DNA of 64,000 nt, from contig CM066728.1 of the NCBI GenBank assembly GCA_033961575.1, positions 181,775,678 to 181,839,677 of the forward strand, in the 5' to 3' direction. The notes below the pieces were generated by a model. It worked only from the letters and a program-made list of their open reading frames with translations. It was not told where the DNA came from and did no database searches. Source of the stretch: Aselliscus stoliczkanus (Eukaryota; Chordata; Mammalia; Chiroptera; Hipposideridae). The position numbers and the translations under genes were made by a program. Positions within the stretch are counted from its first letter, which is position 1, and each line of letters opens with the position of its first letter. Positions 45,330 through 56,447 of the stretch are shown here, piece by piece.

Positions 45330-46110
45330 GAATTAATTAAACCAATATTTACTAAGCACCTACTATGGTCCAGAATGTAGTAGAGACACTGAATATACTA
45401 TAGTCACCAAGAGACATGATCCCTGCTATTCCAGTCTGGTGGAATAGGCTGAAACTAATTGCACTAATGAATACCTAATAACTAATGTGAAAAGTGATAT
45501 TAATGAAAAATACGTGATGCTATGGGAGCACATGGTAAGGTTTTTGTTTGTTTGTTTGTTTGGTTGGTTTTTTAGATTGTAAGATCAGAGAAGCTTGTTC
45601 AAGTGATATTTTAGTTAAATTTGAGAGGTAAGTAGGCGTTAATCAAGGTAAGGGAAGTGCTGTTTGGAGAAAAGCATTACAAGCTAAGGGGTAATCTGTG
45701 CAAAAGTCCAGAAAAAGGAAGACACGTGGTGTGTTCTTAAAACTGAAAAAAAATAAAAAGCCGGTGTGACCAAGGAGTGGTGAATGAGGAGGAGAGGCCT
45801 GCAATGAGGTTGGACACAAGGCAGAGGACATAAAAGGTAGGGTGACGTAGCCCATTAAAAAATTTGGGCCTTTCCCTAAATTCAGTGAGAAGCTATTGAA
45901 GGATTTTAAACAGATAGAATTATATTCAGATTTGAATTTTTAAAAAGATCACACTGGATACAGTGTGTCAAAATAAGAGAAAGGAAAATGAACATAGGGT
46001 TATGGCAGTCATTCAGGTGGGAGATGAAGGTGGCTTAGACTAGGATAGTAAGGGAATTTTGGAAGTAAAGTTCAGAGTTTTATGGTGGATTGGATATTGG
46101 AAGTGCTCTT
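45330..46110 (-). repeat. L2, antisense, about 780 bp
   Basis: The plus strand follows the reversed L2 3' region: 'actaagcacctactatggtc', 'gacatgatccctgctattcc', 'ggaatctgtgc'-type block at 45690, 'attgaaggattttaaacaga', 'aaaaagatcacactggatac', and 'gtcattcaggtgggagatga'. A gttt/ggtt microsatellite interrupts it at 45541-45572. No open reading frame. Confidence 0.8.
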
Positions 46111-46429
46111 TGTTGCACGACAAGTATCCCAAAATCTCAATGGCGCACGACAATATCATTTATTTAGCCCACATATCCGTTTATGCTGGGCTGTTAGGCA
46201 GCTGTCCATGTACGTGCCTTCCTGACTCTGGATCTTGACACACTTTTACTTAATCAGATGCTGGCTGGTTTTATTTGTTGTTTCACACTTTCAAAATATT
46301 CTCTAATATATAGTTAAACATATGACTAAATAAATGGTACACCCTTCATAAGTATTGGTTTATTTACCAATTTGTATGACGCTAGAATAATAGTTCAGAA
46401 TTTAGAAGGGTTATATAAAATCACTTTCT
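46111..46429. repeat. Old dispersed repeat, family unresolved
   Basis: 'aatctcaatggcgcacgaca' and the following phrases resemble the same kind of element as 53350-53620 ('acttagcttaaaacaacaat'). I cannot name the family. Confidence 0.3.
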
Positions 46430-46620
46430 AATTGATTGATTGATGCATTAATGCATTAATTTTAATTTATCCATCCCTTTATTTAGCAGTTACTCCAGTA
46501 ATCACTGTACTAGGTTTTGAGGATTCAGAACATTCTAAAACTTTATCCCCATCCTCATGGAACTCAGTCTTGTAGGAAAACAACATGTGCACTTCAAGTA
46601 TAAATTATCATTACCAATAA
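46430..46620 (-). repeat. L2 3' end, antisense
   Basis: 'tttagcagttactccagtaa', 'cccatcctcatggaactcag' and 'gaaaacaacatgtgcacttc' in reversed L2 order. Confidence 0.65.
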
Positions 46621-49359
46621 TTGACCATTATAAAAGTCACATTTGAAATATACTTTTGCAAAATAACCATTAAATTGTTAGACTGGTAAATCTGGATTAT
46701 AGTCCAAATGCAGTGAACTTTGTCCATATATTTTCAAAGATCAGTTAGCCTCATTCCATACTTCTGGTCTATACCTTTCACTTAAATACAAAATTCCCCC
46801 ACTTCCGTCTTCTGCACACAAAACCTGTTCTTGCCTCTGGCCCATTCATTGTAGCTCCCAAAGACCAACCTTCTGTGAGTAGTGTTGAAATGAATTTTAT
46901 TCTTTACAAGGAGCTCAAAAATTGAAATGCAAAATAAATAATTTGACAAATTCTATTTAAACTCACACTGATCTCCTAATTCCAGACATTATATGAGCAT
47001 AGTGAAGATTCTTAAAGTTAATACACACAAACAAAAAGAGGATTTTATGGCTTTTTATTGGAATTAAAGAAGAAAAACCTTGAAGAGATTTTATTATGGA
47101 AGAGAATGACGTTTTTTGTTGTTCTGCTCACAGTTATTATTTAACACTGAGGACTACTAAAATCATACAAGAACTTATTTTCAACTATTTTTAGTTATGA
47201 AGATTTACAACAATTTAAAGAGACCACTCTATCTTTAATTTAAAATAAAAACTATAAGACTACCTCATTTTTAATGTTATTTTATAACACTGGTGAATAG
47301 ATTGTCTACAGAAAAATGCCAAATACATCAGTTAGCTGTATACTAGATTGTGTTGGAAATCTTGCCAAGTTTAAGCTAAATTATGTTGGAAATCTTGTCA
47401 AATATGATGATTTTCTGAGCCAAAATAGAACATTTACATTAATTACTTTTGTCATTTATATTTCAAATTAATTTGGTCTCAAATATCCAAGTAACTGTAG
47501 CAAAATTAGAATATTATCCATGAAAGAGTGCTAAAATGATTTAAAGTCTAGTAAAAAGCTGTGGTAAAATACAAAAGAGACATTTCTATGACTATGTTTT
47601 TCTATGACCTTTTTTCTCCAGCCCAATGTTTTATTATTTTTTATTTCACTTTTTTGTTCTTTTGGTTTTGACAGTAAAAAAAGAAGTGATTTCACGTAAC
47701 TGAATTACTACTTGAACTGTAAATGTTGTTTTAAACAAAATTATCAATCACCTAGATAAAAATCATAAAAAGGTTGTAATTTCTTTTTTTATGAGTTTTC
47801 ATGAGGGATAGACTAGAAAAAGTTTTTGATAAGTGGAGCCTATAAAATTGGAGAATTTTTATTAGCTGATATTCAAAGGCTTCCTTCAGGCCTGTAGGAC
47901 AAAATTTATGAACCTTAGCTTGTAGTCGCACACACAAAAAGATGACACTTAAACATTTACTGTATAACATGTTAAAGATATTTCCCTTCTCACTTCTCTA
48001 GTCACACACTTATTTCAAAATAATACACACACACACACACACACACACACTCTTTCTTAAATACACACTCACATACATACATTCAAAAAATATAAATTAA
48101 ATCTTACCATATACATGATGAGATGGGTTATTGTTTTAAATTTATCTTGGTGACTGTTTAGTGTTAGTCTATCATTATTTACCAAGTGTTATGTATTCCG
48201 TAGAACTGAAATGCCATGATTTATTTATTGTCTGGCAGAAAATAGATTAATTTGATTTATTTGCTTTAAAAAAATACAGCAGTGAACTTCCTTATACTTG
48301 AATCTTTGGGCAATTATTAATTTCTATAGGCTAAATACATAGAAGTAAAATTCATACATGTGGTTTACAGAAATGTTAACTTTGATAGATTGACAAAAGA
48401 ACCCTTTAAACATGGTATATGACTTCAAACTACCACCAATGGGTTATGAAAGTACCTGTTTTTCCATACCCTCCCCTAAGTGGATATTAAATTTTAAAAG
48501 TATATGTAACCTGAGGAGTAAAAATTATATAGTGATATTGTTTTAGTTTCAATTTTTTCGATTACTATTAAGATTTAGCATAATTACATATATATTTAGT
48601 ATACAGTTTTGTCTTGAGTGAATACATTCCTTGTATCTTTTATCCAGTTTCTTATAATTGCCTCTTTTCTTAATAACATGGAAGATATTTATATACAATA
48701 ATAATTACCACTTGTCTCAAACTTTTTGCAAATATTTTTCCTCAGTATTTTTTATCATTGTTGCTGTTGTTGAGGATGATCTTTGCCAAACAAAGTTTTA
48801 AGATTTTTATATAGTTAATCCGTTAATTGTTTCCTTGAATTTGGGGGAGGCCCTTCCTCATTCCTCAAGATTAAAATGACATTATTCTATCTTTAAATAT
48901 TTAAATAGTTTTAAAATTTACGTTACCATTTTAATAATTCTGTAATTAATTTCATTTATTGTGTTCAGTAGAGTTCTAATTTAATCTTAATTTAAAGGAC
49001 TGATTGTACTTTTCAAATAATCTAACCATTCTCTGGTAATTTATATTTCTATTTTCTCTTATATATTAGTACAAACATAAACACACATTTGCCTCTTTTT
49101 CTGACTCTCCAGTTTGTTCTGGAGATGGGGCATGGGGCTACCTGGAGCAATGTCCTGATCTTTCATCTCACTGCCCATAATTCTGGCTTTAACCTGGGTG
49201 CAAATGCCACTACCCTCTGCAATTCTCCAGAGACTCACCTTTCTCCTGGGCCAGATGTGACCTTCTGCATCTGTTGATTCTGGCTCTGAAGATCTTTCAA
49301 TCATGCCTGGCTCTGCAGCAGTTTTCACCTCTATGTGTTTTAAACTGTGCTTTGGACTT
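46621..49359. other. Unique AT-rich sequence
   Basis: No gene or clear element. A diverged 33-bp-period direct repeat, containing tgttggaaatcttg.caa twice, lies at about 47347-47401. The AC microsatellite at 48024 is separate. Confidence 0.35.
48024..48050. repeat. (AC)n microsatellite
   Basis: About thirteen ac units. Confidence 0.95.
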
Positions 49360-49560
49360 TGGGGCTTTTTAAAATTTTATTTGTTTAATTTTATTTTTTT
49401 ATATTAGTTTCAGGTGTAAAAAACAACACAGTGATTAGACATGTACACCCCTCACAAAGTGATAACTTCCCCAAGTCTACTACCTTTCTCATTTTGTATA
49501 TAGCTGTTACAATACCATTGACTGTATTCCCTATGCTGTACTTTACATCCTATTTTGATT
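49360..49560 (-). repeat. L1 3' end fragment, antisense
   Basis: 'ttagtttcaggtgtaaaaaa', 'cacagtgattagacatgtac' and 'attccctatgctgtacttta' are the reversed 3' UTR of the same L1 type as at 10380-11580. Confidence 0.75.
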
Positions 49561-49709
49561 TTCTGAGACATAATCTCATTCACTTTTTTTCATTCAGGAA
49601 TTCCTCCCATTTCTTGTTTTGCAACAGTGTTTTGGATTAAAAAAATTTCTGCCACAGTTTTGATAATTTTCAGTAGAATGGTTGTTACTCTTCTTGTCAT
49701 ACTTTCAGT

Positions 49710-49860
49710 AAGTTTAAAAAATAGTTTATGGAAGAAAGTAATTAACAAGACCCCAGTGAGATTCAGTTTTTGTATTTGTAAAGCAAGGAGGTTGATACCC
49801 TCTCTTATAGGGCTATTTTGTAGTTTAAACTCTTACCATAAAATACAGTCAATGAATATC
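49710..49860 (+). repeat. MIR fragment
   Basis: 'ttcagtttttgtatttgtaa' and 'ggctattttgtagtttaaac' match the sense MIR 3' part, much diverged. Confidence 0.45.
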
Positions 49861-52194
49861 AAAGAACCTCCCTTTCTTTAATCCTATCAAAAACTCAACC
49901 TCATTAAAAAAAAATTATGACCCAAGGGTTGTGGAAGTGATACTGGTGCAAAATAGGTCATCTTTTGAAAGCATCTGCAGCATCTTAAATTTCTCAGGTA
50001 AAATGTGTTACCAGAAACACCACAGGCAGAATGATAAAAAAGTGAAATTTGGTAAGATGTGTTTGGCCCCATGGCTATCATCTAATAGCAGCAAGGAAAC
50101 TTCATGAGAAAAATGATATTAGGGTATTCCCAAGAAATGATAGCGATGCTGTTTGTACTGTCAAGCTTCTTTTCTATTGTGTAGCTGCCGCAGTAGCAAT
50201 TCATTTACCTCAATGACGTGTCCAAGAAGGTAGGTCCCAGAGCAGCAGTCAAGGCATCATTCACAGGAAAGGCCAGGAAACTTCACAGTCACGTCGACAT
50301 GACAATATCATAGTAGCTGCTTTTAAAGCACTACTAGTTGATTGTGTTAATTAAAATCTAGTTTTTAACATGATCATCTGTTCTATTTGTAATCATAAGC
50401 AGTTACTGCATGAGCTCTGCCCAAATTCAAATGAAAATTTTCCAAGTACATATAACTTTTTGCTTATTTATAGGTTTTTTTTTTTTTAAAAACCCTCAAA
50501 TCTGAATGCACATAAAAAGTAGAGACTTATAGCAGGTATTAATATGGCCATTACCAATGAGAAAAGGTGCGTGATAGTCACTGAATAATAGTGTGCTAAG
50601 TCAGGGTGAAGCACAGATAGATGATGAATTTTTCTGGCATTTGGACTAGCATTTTCCTCTCAGGTCTGTAATGCTGATTTTCTTTTTCCTTTTTGATGTA
50701 TACTAAGGGCATTTGCTCTGATGCTAAATTTTGCACATTCTTTCATGGCACAGTTGGCATCCAAGTCAAAACATAAATAAATAAAACAAAAAAAGAGGTA
50801 CTGTACGTGTCTGGAAGCGTCTAGAGTGGATTTGAAATTTCAAGGACAACTTGGAGGTACCAGTGATTCATGAAACAGGAATGTTAGCCAACCTTGATGT
50901 AATATTTTATATGAAGGACTTTTCACTTACAAAGGTCTCAGTATTTAACAAAATTAAACATCCAGCGGCATCTATTTCATTCCGTACAGACTAATGATGT
51001 GCAAATCGGATTGGATGGACCTGAGAAGTCGTTCAACATAGAGCAAGTGTTTACAGCAACTGAGCTAAGCGAATGAAAAAAGACCCTGTTCTTTTGAAAC
51101 CGTAGGGGAAGGCTCTAAGCAGGCGGCCACAGGCATCCAGCTAAGCCGACTCTGTCCAGGACTTCAGGCCACGGGGACATGACCATGGGCCAGCTATATT
51201 TGCTAACCACACATTAAAAGTTATGAAATGTTTATTTTTGGCTTCTCTGGCTAGGGAAAGTTAAAGATCATATCTGTAACCAAATAAGCTTATGAGCCCT
51301 CTATACTTCAGGCTTTCTCTGTAACCTTAGTCTGTGCAAACAAACTCAGATTTATCCCTTTTATAAGGGAGAAGAGATTATCATTCTTTATCAGTGAGCC
51401 ACCACAATCCTGAGTTATATACAGCTGCTAACATCAGAATTGTTTGAGCCTTATGCTTTTGTGAGACTAATGTGAAGACCAGTCCCATCTGTCTGCCTTT
51501 CAGAGACCATGATCTTACTTGTTTCTGTTGGAACTGCCCTTTCTCCTTGGAAAAAAAGCATGCTAATACTTTACAGGAAACTACTAATGTCAAGTTTTTA
51601 AATCGCGTTAGGGAAGCTGCTCTGTTACAACCCATCCCATATCCCTAAAATGTGGAACACAGGTGGGCTATGCAGATATACAACTTTGTTCATTTAATCC
51701 AGCTGCTCTTCAAAAGAGATTCGTACATTTTGAATTAACACTTTTGTCCTAAAACTACTTAACACACTGGCTTTTAGAGTTCTCAGCTCTGTTCTAATCT
51801 ATATTCCTAAAACCAGATTAAGTTGTTGTATACAATTGACTTTATGGAAAATGGGGGAATGTCCCTGGAAGTATAGATTATTGTGAGTGAAATTCAATTG
51901 TATTGCATTCAAATGTATTTCCAACAAGACTCAAGCTAACAGGGTTTGCCTATGCGTGCCTCCATGAGTAAATAAGAATTCACTGTAATTTCTTCATAAT
52001 TCTGTGCTTTTGATATTCCAGAAAAAGTTATGGTGGAACACAAAATTTAGCCTGGAGTTTCTTGATAGTTAAGACTAAAAGTGAAAACTGTTGGAATATT
52101 CAGTGTTATTTGTCAGATAAGAAACAAAATTTTCTGAGCATGGGACAGCATTTTTTTTTTGACATTCAAGGTAGTTATTGCTCTTTATAAGTTT
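49861..52194. other. Unique sequence with CpG-bearing stretches
   Basis: No transposable element or exon recognised. The parts at 50140-50300 and 50770-51210 hold more CpG than the surroundings and no repeat (see findings). Confidence 0.35.
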
Positions 52195-52335
52195 GCTATT
52201 CCAAAATAGTTAATTAATTGAGGTTCTTTTTCTGAGCACCTACTATATAACTAGGCATTGTGCTAGGTAATGAGGTTTAAAGAAAAGTAAGACAAAGTCC
52301 CTACATTCAAGGAACTAACAGTCTATATAAACAAA
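52195..52335 (-). repeat. L2 3' end, antisense
   Basis: 'ctgagcacctactatataac', 'taggcattgtgctaggtaat' and 'ctacattcaaggaactaaca' in reversed L2 order. Confidence 0.7.
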
Positions 52336-52964
52336 ATGGTACATAATGATTTTATAAAAGTACAACTTTATTCAAATGGTTATATATTTTTTTTCTTTTA
52401 TAAACATGGGGACATTATACTGAATCTTAACTGATGTATGTTATCCCTTTGATATTTCAGACAGTAGTTTCAGGACCATACATTTAACCAATGCACAGAG
52501 AATTGAGAGCAACAAAATCTTCACGTGTCCATTATGCTGTCTTTTTCAAATTATCAGATGTATGAAATAAGCCTTTGACAAATTTTGGATCATAGTCTAT
52601 CCAGGGCTTATTTCTGAAATAAGAGCCTTAGGTCTTAAATAATATGTGTTGTTGATTCAAGATTTAAGATACTAAATGTTTAGAAAGCAGACTTTAAATT
52701 TCCTTGTGAATCTTTTAAGACTCCAATTGAAGAGTTTTGTTTTGTTTGGTTTGGTTTGGTTTGGTTAGCCACCATCTGCTCTTCCTAGAAATCATGGGGT
52801 CTAGCAGAAAGGACCAATACCTTCCCTCTAATAAGAATCTATGTGAGCCCTTAGGCATATACTTGGTTGACATTCTAGAAATCTGTGCCATATAGCACAG
52901 AGAAGGTGATTAGGAATCACTCAGGGACACACCTGCTTATTTAGGGCAAAAATTTACAACTTAC
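52336..52964. other. Unique sequence
   Basis: Only a ggttt microsatellite at 52747-52766 is recognised. Confidence 0.3.
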
Positions 52965-53040
52965 TCACAATGCATCTCTATCACATAGTATGCTGCCTGG
53001 CACACAGTGCTCAATAAATATTTGTTGAACTAAAATAAAA
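52965..53040 (+). repeat. L2 3' end
   Basis: 'gctgcctggcacacagtgct' followed by 'caataaatatttgttgaact' is the L2 terminus. Confidence 0.8.
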
Positions 53041-53094
53041 ATAAAAATGGAAGTTAGCTCAGTATAGAAATTACCATATTGAATGGTCAAGTAA

Positions 53095-53345
53095 GTCAAT
53101 TGTTTTAGTCACTAAGATACAAAGATTAATAGAAATCTTACTTACAAGGAATTTGCAATACTTATGGGAGGTGGACATTAATCACTACAATAGGATATGT
53201 ACTAAAGGCTGGAGAAGCACAGAAAAAAGTGATTGATTTTGCCTCAGTAGATTGGAGGAAGCTTTATACTCTTAAATGAGATAGCATTTGAGTTGTATCT
53301 TTTAAGAATGAGAAGAAATTAATCAGGTAGAAAAAGAACAGTATT
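53095..53345 (-). repeat. L2, antisense
   Basis: Reversed L2 phrases such as 'gtactaaaggctggagaagc' and 'gagttgtatcttttaagaat' in order, diverged. Confidence 0.5.
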
Positions 53346-53640
53346 TAGTCCTGTTTCTGGCATCTATTTCTGCATAACAAAACACCCTCAAAACTTAGCT
53401 TAAAACAACAATAATCATTTCTTTTGCTCAGAAATCTCCAAATTGAGCAGGCTTGACAGGGACAGCTTGTTTATACTCAGTGTGACTTCAGGTGGGTGGT
53501 TTTGCAATTTTTTTGGCTGGTTGGAGGTTGGCAGATCAACCAGGCCTGCCAGCTGGAGTCCTTTCTACCAAACTGCTTGGGCTTTCTCATTGCATAGAAA
53601 GGAAATATTCGGAAAAGAGTATAATTACTGAAGTTGGTTA
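53346..53640. repeat. Old dispersed repeat, family unresolved
   Basis: 'atctatttctgcataacaaa' and 'acttagcttaaaacaacaat' are phrases of a common old mammalian repeat that I cannot name with certainty. Confidence 0.35.
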
Positions 53641-54370
53641 AGGGCTTTCTCTAAACGGTGCCATAATTTTTGGATCATGAACTATTTGGAAATTGAATAT
53701 TTACCTTGAATATTAATCATAAAGGCATCTCAAGATCTCTTAGTTTTTCTTTGCATATCACATCTTGGAGCAATTTGGAAAATGTGATTTACACTTGGTC
53801 TCTTGTGAGCCACAGAAAGAAAAGTCTGCTGGTAACCTCCCAGGAAAAATGTGAACAACTTCTGTCAGTGTCTGGGTCCTATACTACAACCACGGGCAGC
53901 TACCTTTACCGGTATAGAACTCTGATTAGAAGCAGAGTCAGTGTATCTGTGCAGTATAATGAGGACTACCTGGAGATAGCGGGGCATCAGGTCTGATTCT
54001 CAAAGGATGGTGTTACATAGACTAATTTCTCTGACCCAACTTTAGGAAGCTTCCAATTTTAGGAAGCTGTGCCGCAACAACTATTAATCGTAGAATAAGC
54101 AGGGGCATTGCTGCCAGCATCTCTTTAAGAGTGAGGGAGGACATCTACCGGAACTGTTGGCTTGGGTGACCTGAGTAGTTAAAGAAAGTAAGGAATACTG
54201 TGTCATGAAGACTAAGGCTACTGTTGGGTTGGGTCAGCAGCCTTGGCAGCAGGGAAGAGAATGCCAGACTGTAAGGTTTCCATCTTTTTATAGCTCCACT
54301 GAAGAAAGTGAGACAAGGAGGCAACTTCCTGTTGTCCAGTCGGGTTGAACAAACAGGAGCTGGCTGCTAA
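53641..54370. other. Unique sequence, possibly partly LTR
   Basis: No element recognised. A tandem 'ttccaattttaggaagct'-type duplication occurs near 54042-54070. The 54200-54370 part could belong to the LTR listed next if its left end lies further upstream. Confidence 0.3.
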
Positions 54371-54486
54371 AAAGTGCCCAAGGACAGCGGGCCCTAGGGA
54401 AAGTAATCAGCATTAAGGGAAGAACGAAGGGCGGAGGGACTTTCCCTTTGGCTCCACGTGCACAGCAGTCAAAAGTGCTCCTGTGA

Positions 54487-54596
54487 GGGCCGGCCGAGTG
54501 GCGCGGTGGTTAAGCGCTGGCTTGAGAAGCCAGCGGCCCTGGTTCGGGTCCCACATGTGAGGGCCAGTGACACTGCCCTCAAAAAAAAAAAAAAAA
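54487..54596 (+). mobile_element. Short tRNA-derived SINE, unit 1 of a tandem cluster
   Basis: A complete short-form copy from 'gggccggccgagtggcgcgg' to 'cactgccctc' plus 16 A. It is preceded by aaaagtgctcctgtga (54471-54486), a sequence that recurs after unit 3. Confidence 0.9.
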
Positions 54597-54609
54597 GGAC
54601 CCAAACTTA

Positions 54610-54660
54610 CCCCGGTTCGGTCCCACATGAGGGCCAGTAACACTGCCCTCAAAAAAAAAA
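54610..54660 (+). mobile_element. Short SINE, unit 2, right half only
   Basis: Only the part from 'ccccggttcggtcccacatg' to 'cactgccctc' plus A10 is present. Between units 1 and 2 lies the 13-base 'ggacccaaacttac'-type linker. Confidence 0.85.
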
Positions 54661-54670
54661 GTGCTCCTAA

Positions 54671-54781
54671 GGGCCAGCCGAGTGGCGCGGTGGTTAAGCG
54701 CTGGCCTGGGAAGCCAGTGGCCCCGGTTCGGTCCCACATATGAGGGCCAATGACACTGCCCTCAAAAAAAAAAAAAAAAAA
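54671..54781 (+). mobile_element. Short SINE, unit 3
   Basis: A complete short-form copy from 'gggccagccgagtggcgcgg' to 'cactgccctc' plus A18. It is preceded by aaaagtgctccta and followed by aaaagtgctcctgtgt, so the same target sequence occurs three times around the cluster. Confidence 0.9.
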
Positions 54782-55051
54782 GTGCTCCTGTGTGACCTTT
54801 TCTTCATTTCAATGCTAAAAATCACAGCCTGGGGTGGAGATTTAACACCCTAAAGAGACACGCGATGCAGGGAAAAGCACGTAGGCACACTGCGCAGGCC
54901 CCAAGAAACCTCTGCCTTTACACGCCTGGACAGGTTTTCCACACACACCCCTACTTCCCCAGCTCTCTTTAAAAAACCCTGGCCCAGCTTTCCTCAGGGA
55001 AGCACCCTTTTCCCTCCTTTTCACGGTGTTGTTTCCCTTGTGCACAAGCTT

Positions 55052-55057
55052 AATAAA
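55052..55057 (+). terminator. LTR poly(A) signal
   Basis: AATAAA followed by a T-rich downstream stretch within the LTR. Confidence 0.6.
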
Positions 55058-55138
55058 ACTTTCTCTTTATCTACCTTGGTGTCTGGCAATCTCGATTTCC
55101 ATCCTAGGAGACTGCAAGAACCCAGATGGTCGGTAACA

Positions 55139-55384
55139 AAAGTACATTATCAACTCTTAAAATGAATACTTATTTAACTTTATATTTTATATTCTTAGGC
55201 ACTCATCAATACATTACTTCCTTGTATCTTTACAAATTTTCTGTGATGATGGCCTTTTTCTTCTTTTTACCTATGAGGAATCTAACGCTCATTGAGGTTC
55301 ATTAAATTGCCTAAGACTACCAATTTGAGACAAGATGTAAGCCAAGTCTATTTTACTCTAAGGTCTTCCATCCTGTACTCATAA
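55139..55384. other. Unique sequence with MIR-like trace
   Basis: 'acctatgaggaatctaacgc' and 'aagactaccaatttgagaca' may be a worn antisense MIR at about 55195-55375. Confidence 0.35.
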
Positions 55385-55990
55385 CAGAAAGGAATAACAT
55401 TTATCCGGACATAATTTACATGCAATAAAACTCATTCATTTTGGGGCCGGCGGAGTGGCGCATTGATTAAGCGCTGGTTTTGGGATGCCAGCGGCCCCGG
55501 TTCGGATCCCACATGGGGGCCAGTGACACTGCCCTCTACAGCTAACAACGGCTCCACCTGGAGCTGGGCTGTGCGAGCCCCGGTGATGGTGTGGGCTGCC
55601 GCCCCTGCTGCAGTGGGCTGCCATAGGATACGGTGGGTGGCCCGCAGCCAGCGTGAGCGGCTGGCAGCCAAGCGTGAGCTGTCAATAGCCGCGGTGAGCA
55701 ACATCCAGAGGCCAGCGACCGATCTGCCTCGTCCGGGAAGAGCGCAATGACGATACCAACAGTAAAGCAACATCCTCCGCAACTAAACTGAAGAACAAAA
55801 AGACAGCAACTTGTCTGTTCCCCTTCCCCGATTCCCCAACGCTGTTCCCCTCCGCCAATTCCCCAATAAAATCTTTAAAAAAAAAAAAAAAAACTCATTC
55901 ATTTTGTGTACAATTGATGTTTTAAAGTGTATTTACAGAGTTGTGTAACTATCACCAGAATCTACTTCGGGTACTTAGTGCAGGAAGAGA
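55385..55990 (-). repeat. L1 3' end fragment, antisense, split by a SINE
   Basis: 'acataatttacatgcaataa' before the SINE and 'tgtacaattgatgttttaaa', 'acagagttgtgtaactatca' after it form one reversed L1M 3' end. The SINE at 55443-55890 splits it. Confidence 0.7.
55443..55890 (+). mobile_element. Long tRNA-derived SINE (Rhin-1-like), full length, sense
   Basis: The best copy for reading the long form. Head 'ggggccggcggagtggcgca', B-box region 'ccggttcggatcccac' (55497-55512), 'cagtgacactgccctctaca', a GC-rich body (55545-55745), 'ccccaataaaatctttaaaa' at the end and an A-tail. AATAAA followed by TCTTT (Pol III stop) marks it as a T+ class SINE. The target duplication aaactcattcattttg is perfect over 16 bp (55428-55443 and 55891-55906). 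Confidence 0.9.
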
Positions 55991-56235
55991 TTTAGGGCCA
56001 TTTGTGCTTTGCACATGGTAAATGCTTAATACCTAATTTTGAGAAAGTAAATGAAAGACAGATAGGAGGCAAATTCCAAGTGGGATCAGCTTCAGATATT
56101 TTGACTTGTATCAGGACCTCAGATTTCCTTGAAATGGAGTCATCTGGGACAGAGTTACATGAGAAATTATATATATGCAAAATCACAATTTTCTGCTTTA
56201 TTTGACCTAAACTTTTATTGTCTCCTGAAGCATAT
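55991..56235. other. Unique sequence
   Basis: Nothing recognised. Confidence 0.3.
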
Positions 56236-56236
56236 A

Positions 56237-56447
56237 CTGGGGGTGCCAAAAAAATGATACAAGTGGACACTTTGGACACTTTGGTCAACCATTGCTCAAG
56301 CAGTATTTGCTGTAATCAGAAGTGTCTGGATGCTGATGGTAACCTCAAACATGACTTGTATACATCTTTTGTCATTGGTATATATTGAGTATTATATAGT
56401 TTTTTTTCCTTTCTTAAAATGTGTATACGTTCTTTTGGTACCCTGTG
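56237..56447. mobile_element. Mariner-type DNA transposon remnant
   Basis: The ends 'ctgggggtgccaaaaaaatg' and 'cgttcttttggtaccctgtg' are imperfect inverted repeats, with inner 'gatacaag' and 'gtgtatac' blocks. TA dinucleotides flank it on both sides (56235-56236 and 56448-56449). About 210 bp, no transposase ORF. Confidence 0.55.

Larger units (their letters stand above)
54375..55138 (+). mobile_element. Solo LTR, class I (gammaretrovirus-like), with SINE insertions
   Basis: The right end is convincing: AATAAA at 55052-55057, 'ctttctctttatctaccttg' and 'gtgtctggcaatctcgattt', a U5-like end 'ggtcggtaaca' at 55138. A TATA-like 'ctctttaaaaaaccc' sits about 85 bases before AATAAA. If the left end is tgcccaaggac at 54375, both flanks carry aaag (54371-54374 and 55139-55142), a 4-bp duplication typical of class I ERVs, and the LTR without SINEs is about 470 bp. 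The left end is less certain than the right. No internal viral sequence. Confidence 0.6.

Noticed and set aside
54413..54739. 108-codon minus-strand frame
   Set aside because: It is made of two SINE units read in reverse.
54375..55138. Full provirus between LTRs
   Set aside because: No primer-binding site, gag, pol or env sequence adjoins any of the four LTRs, and each has its own flanks, so all are solo LTRs.
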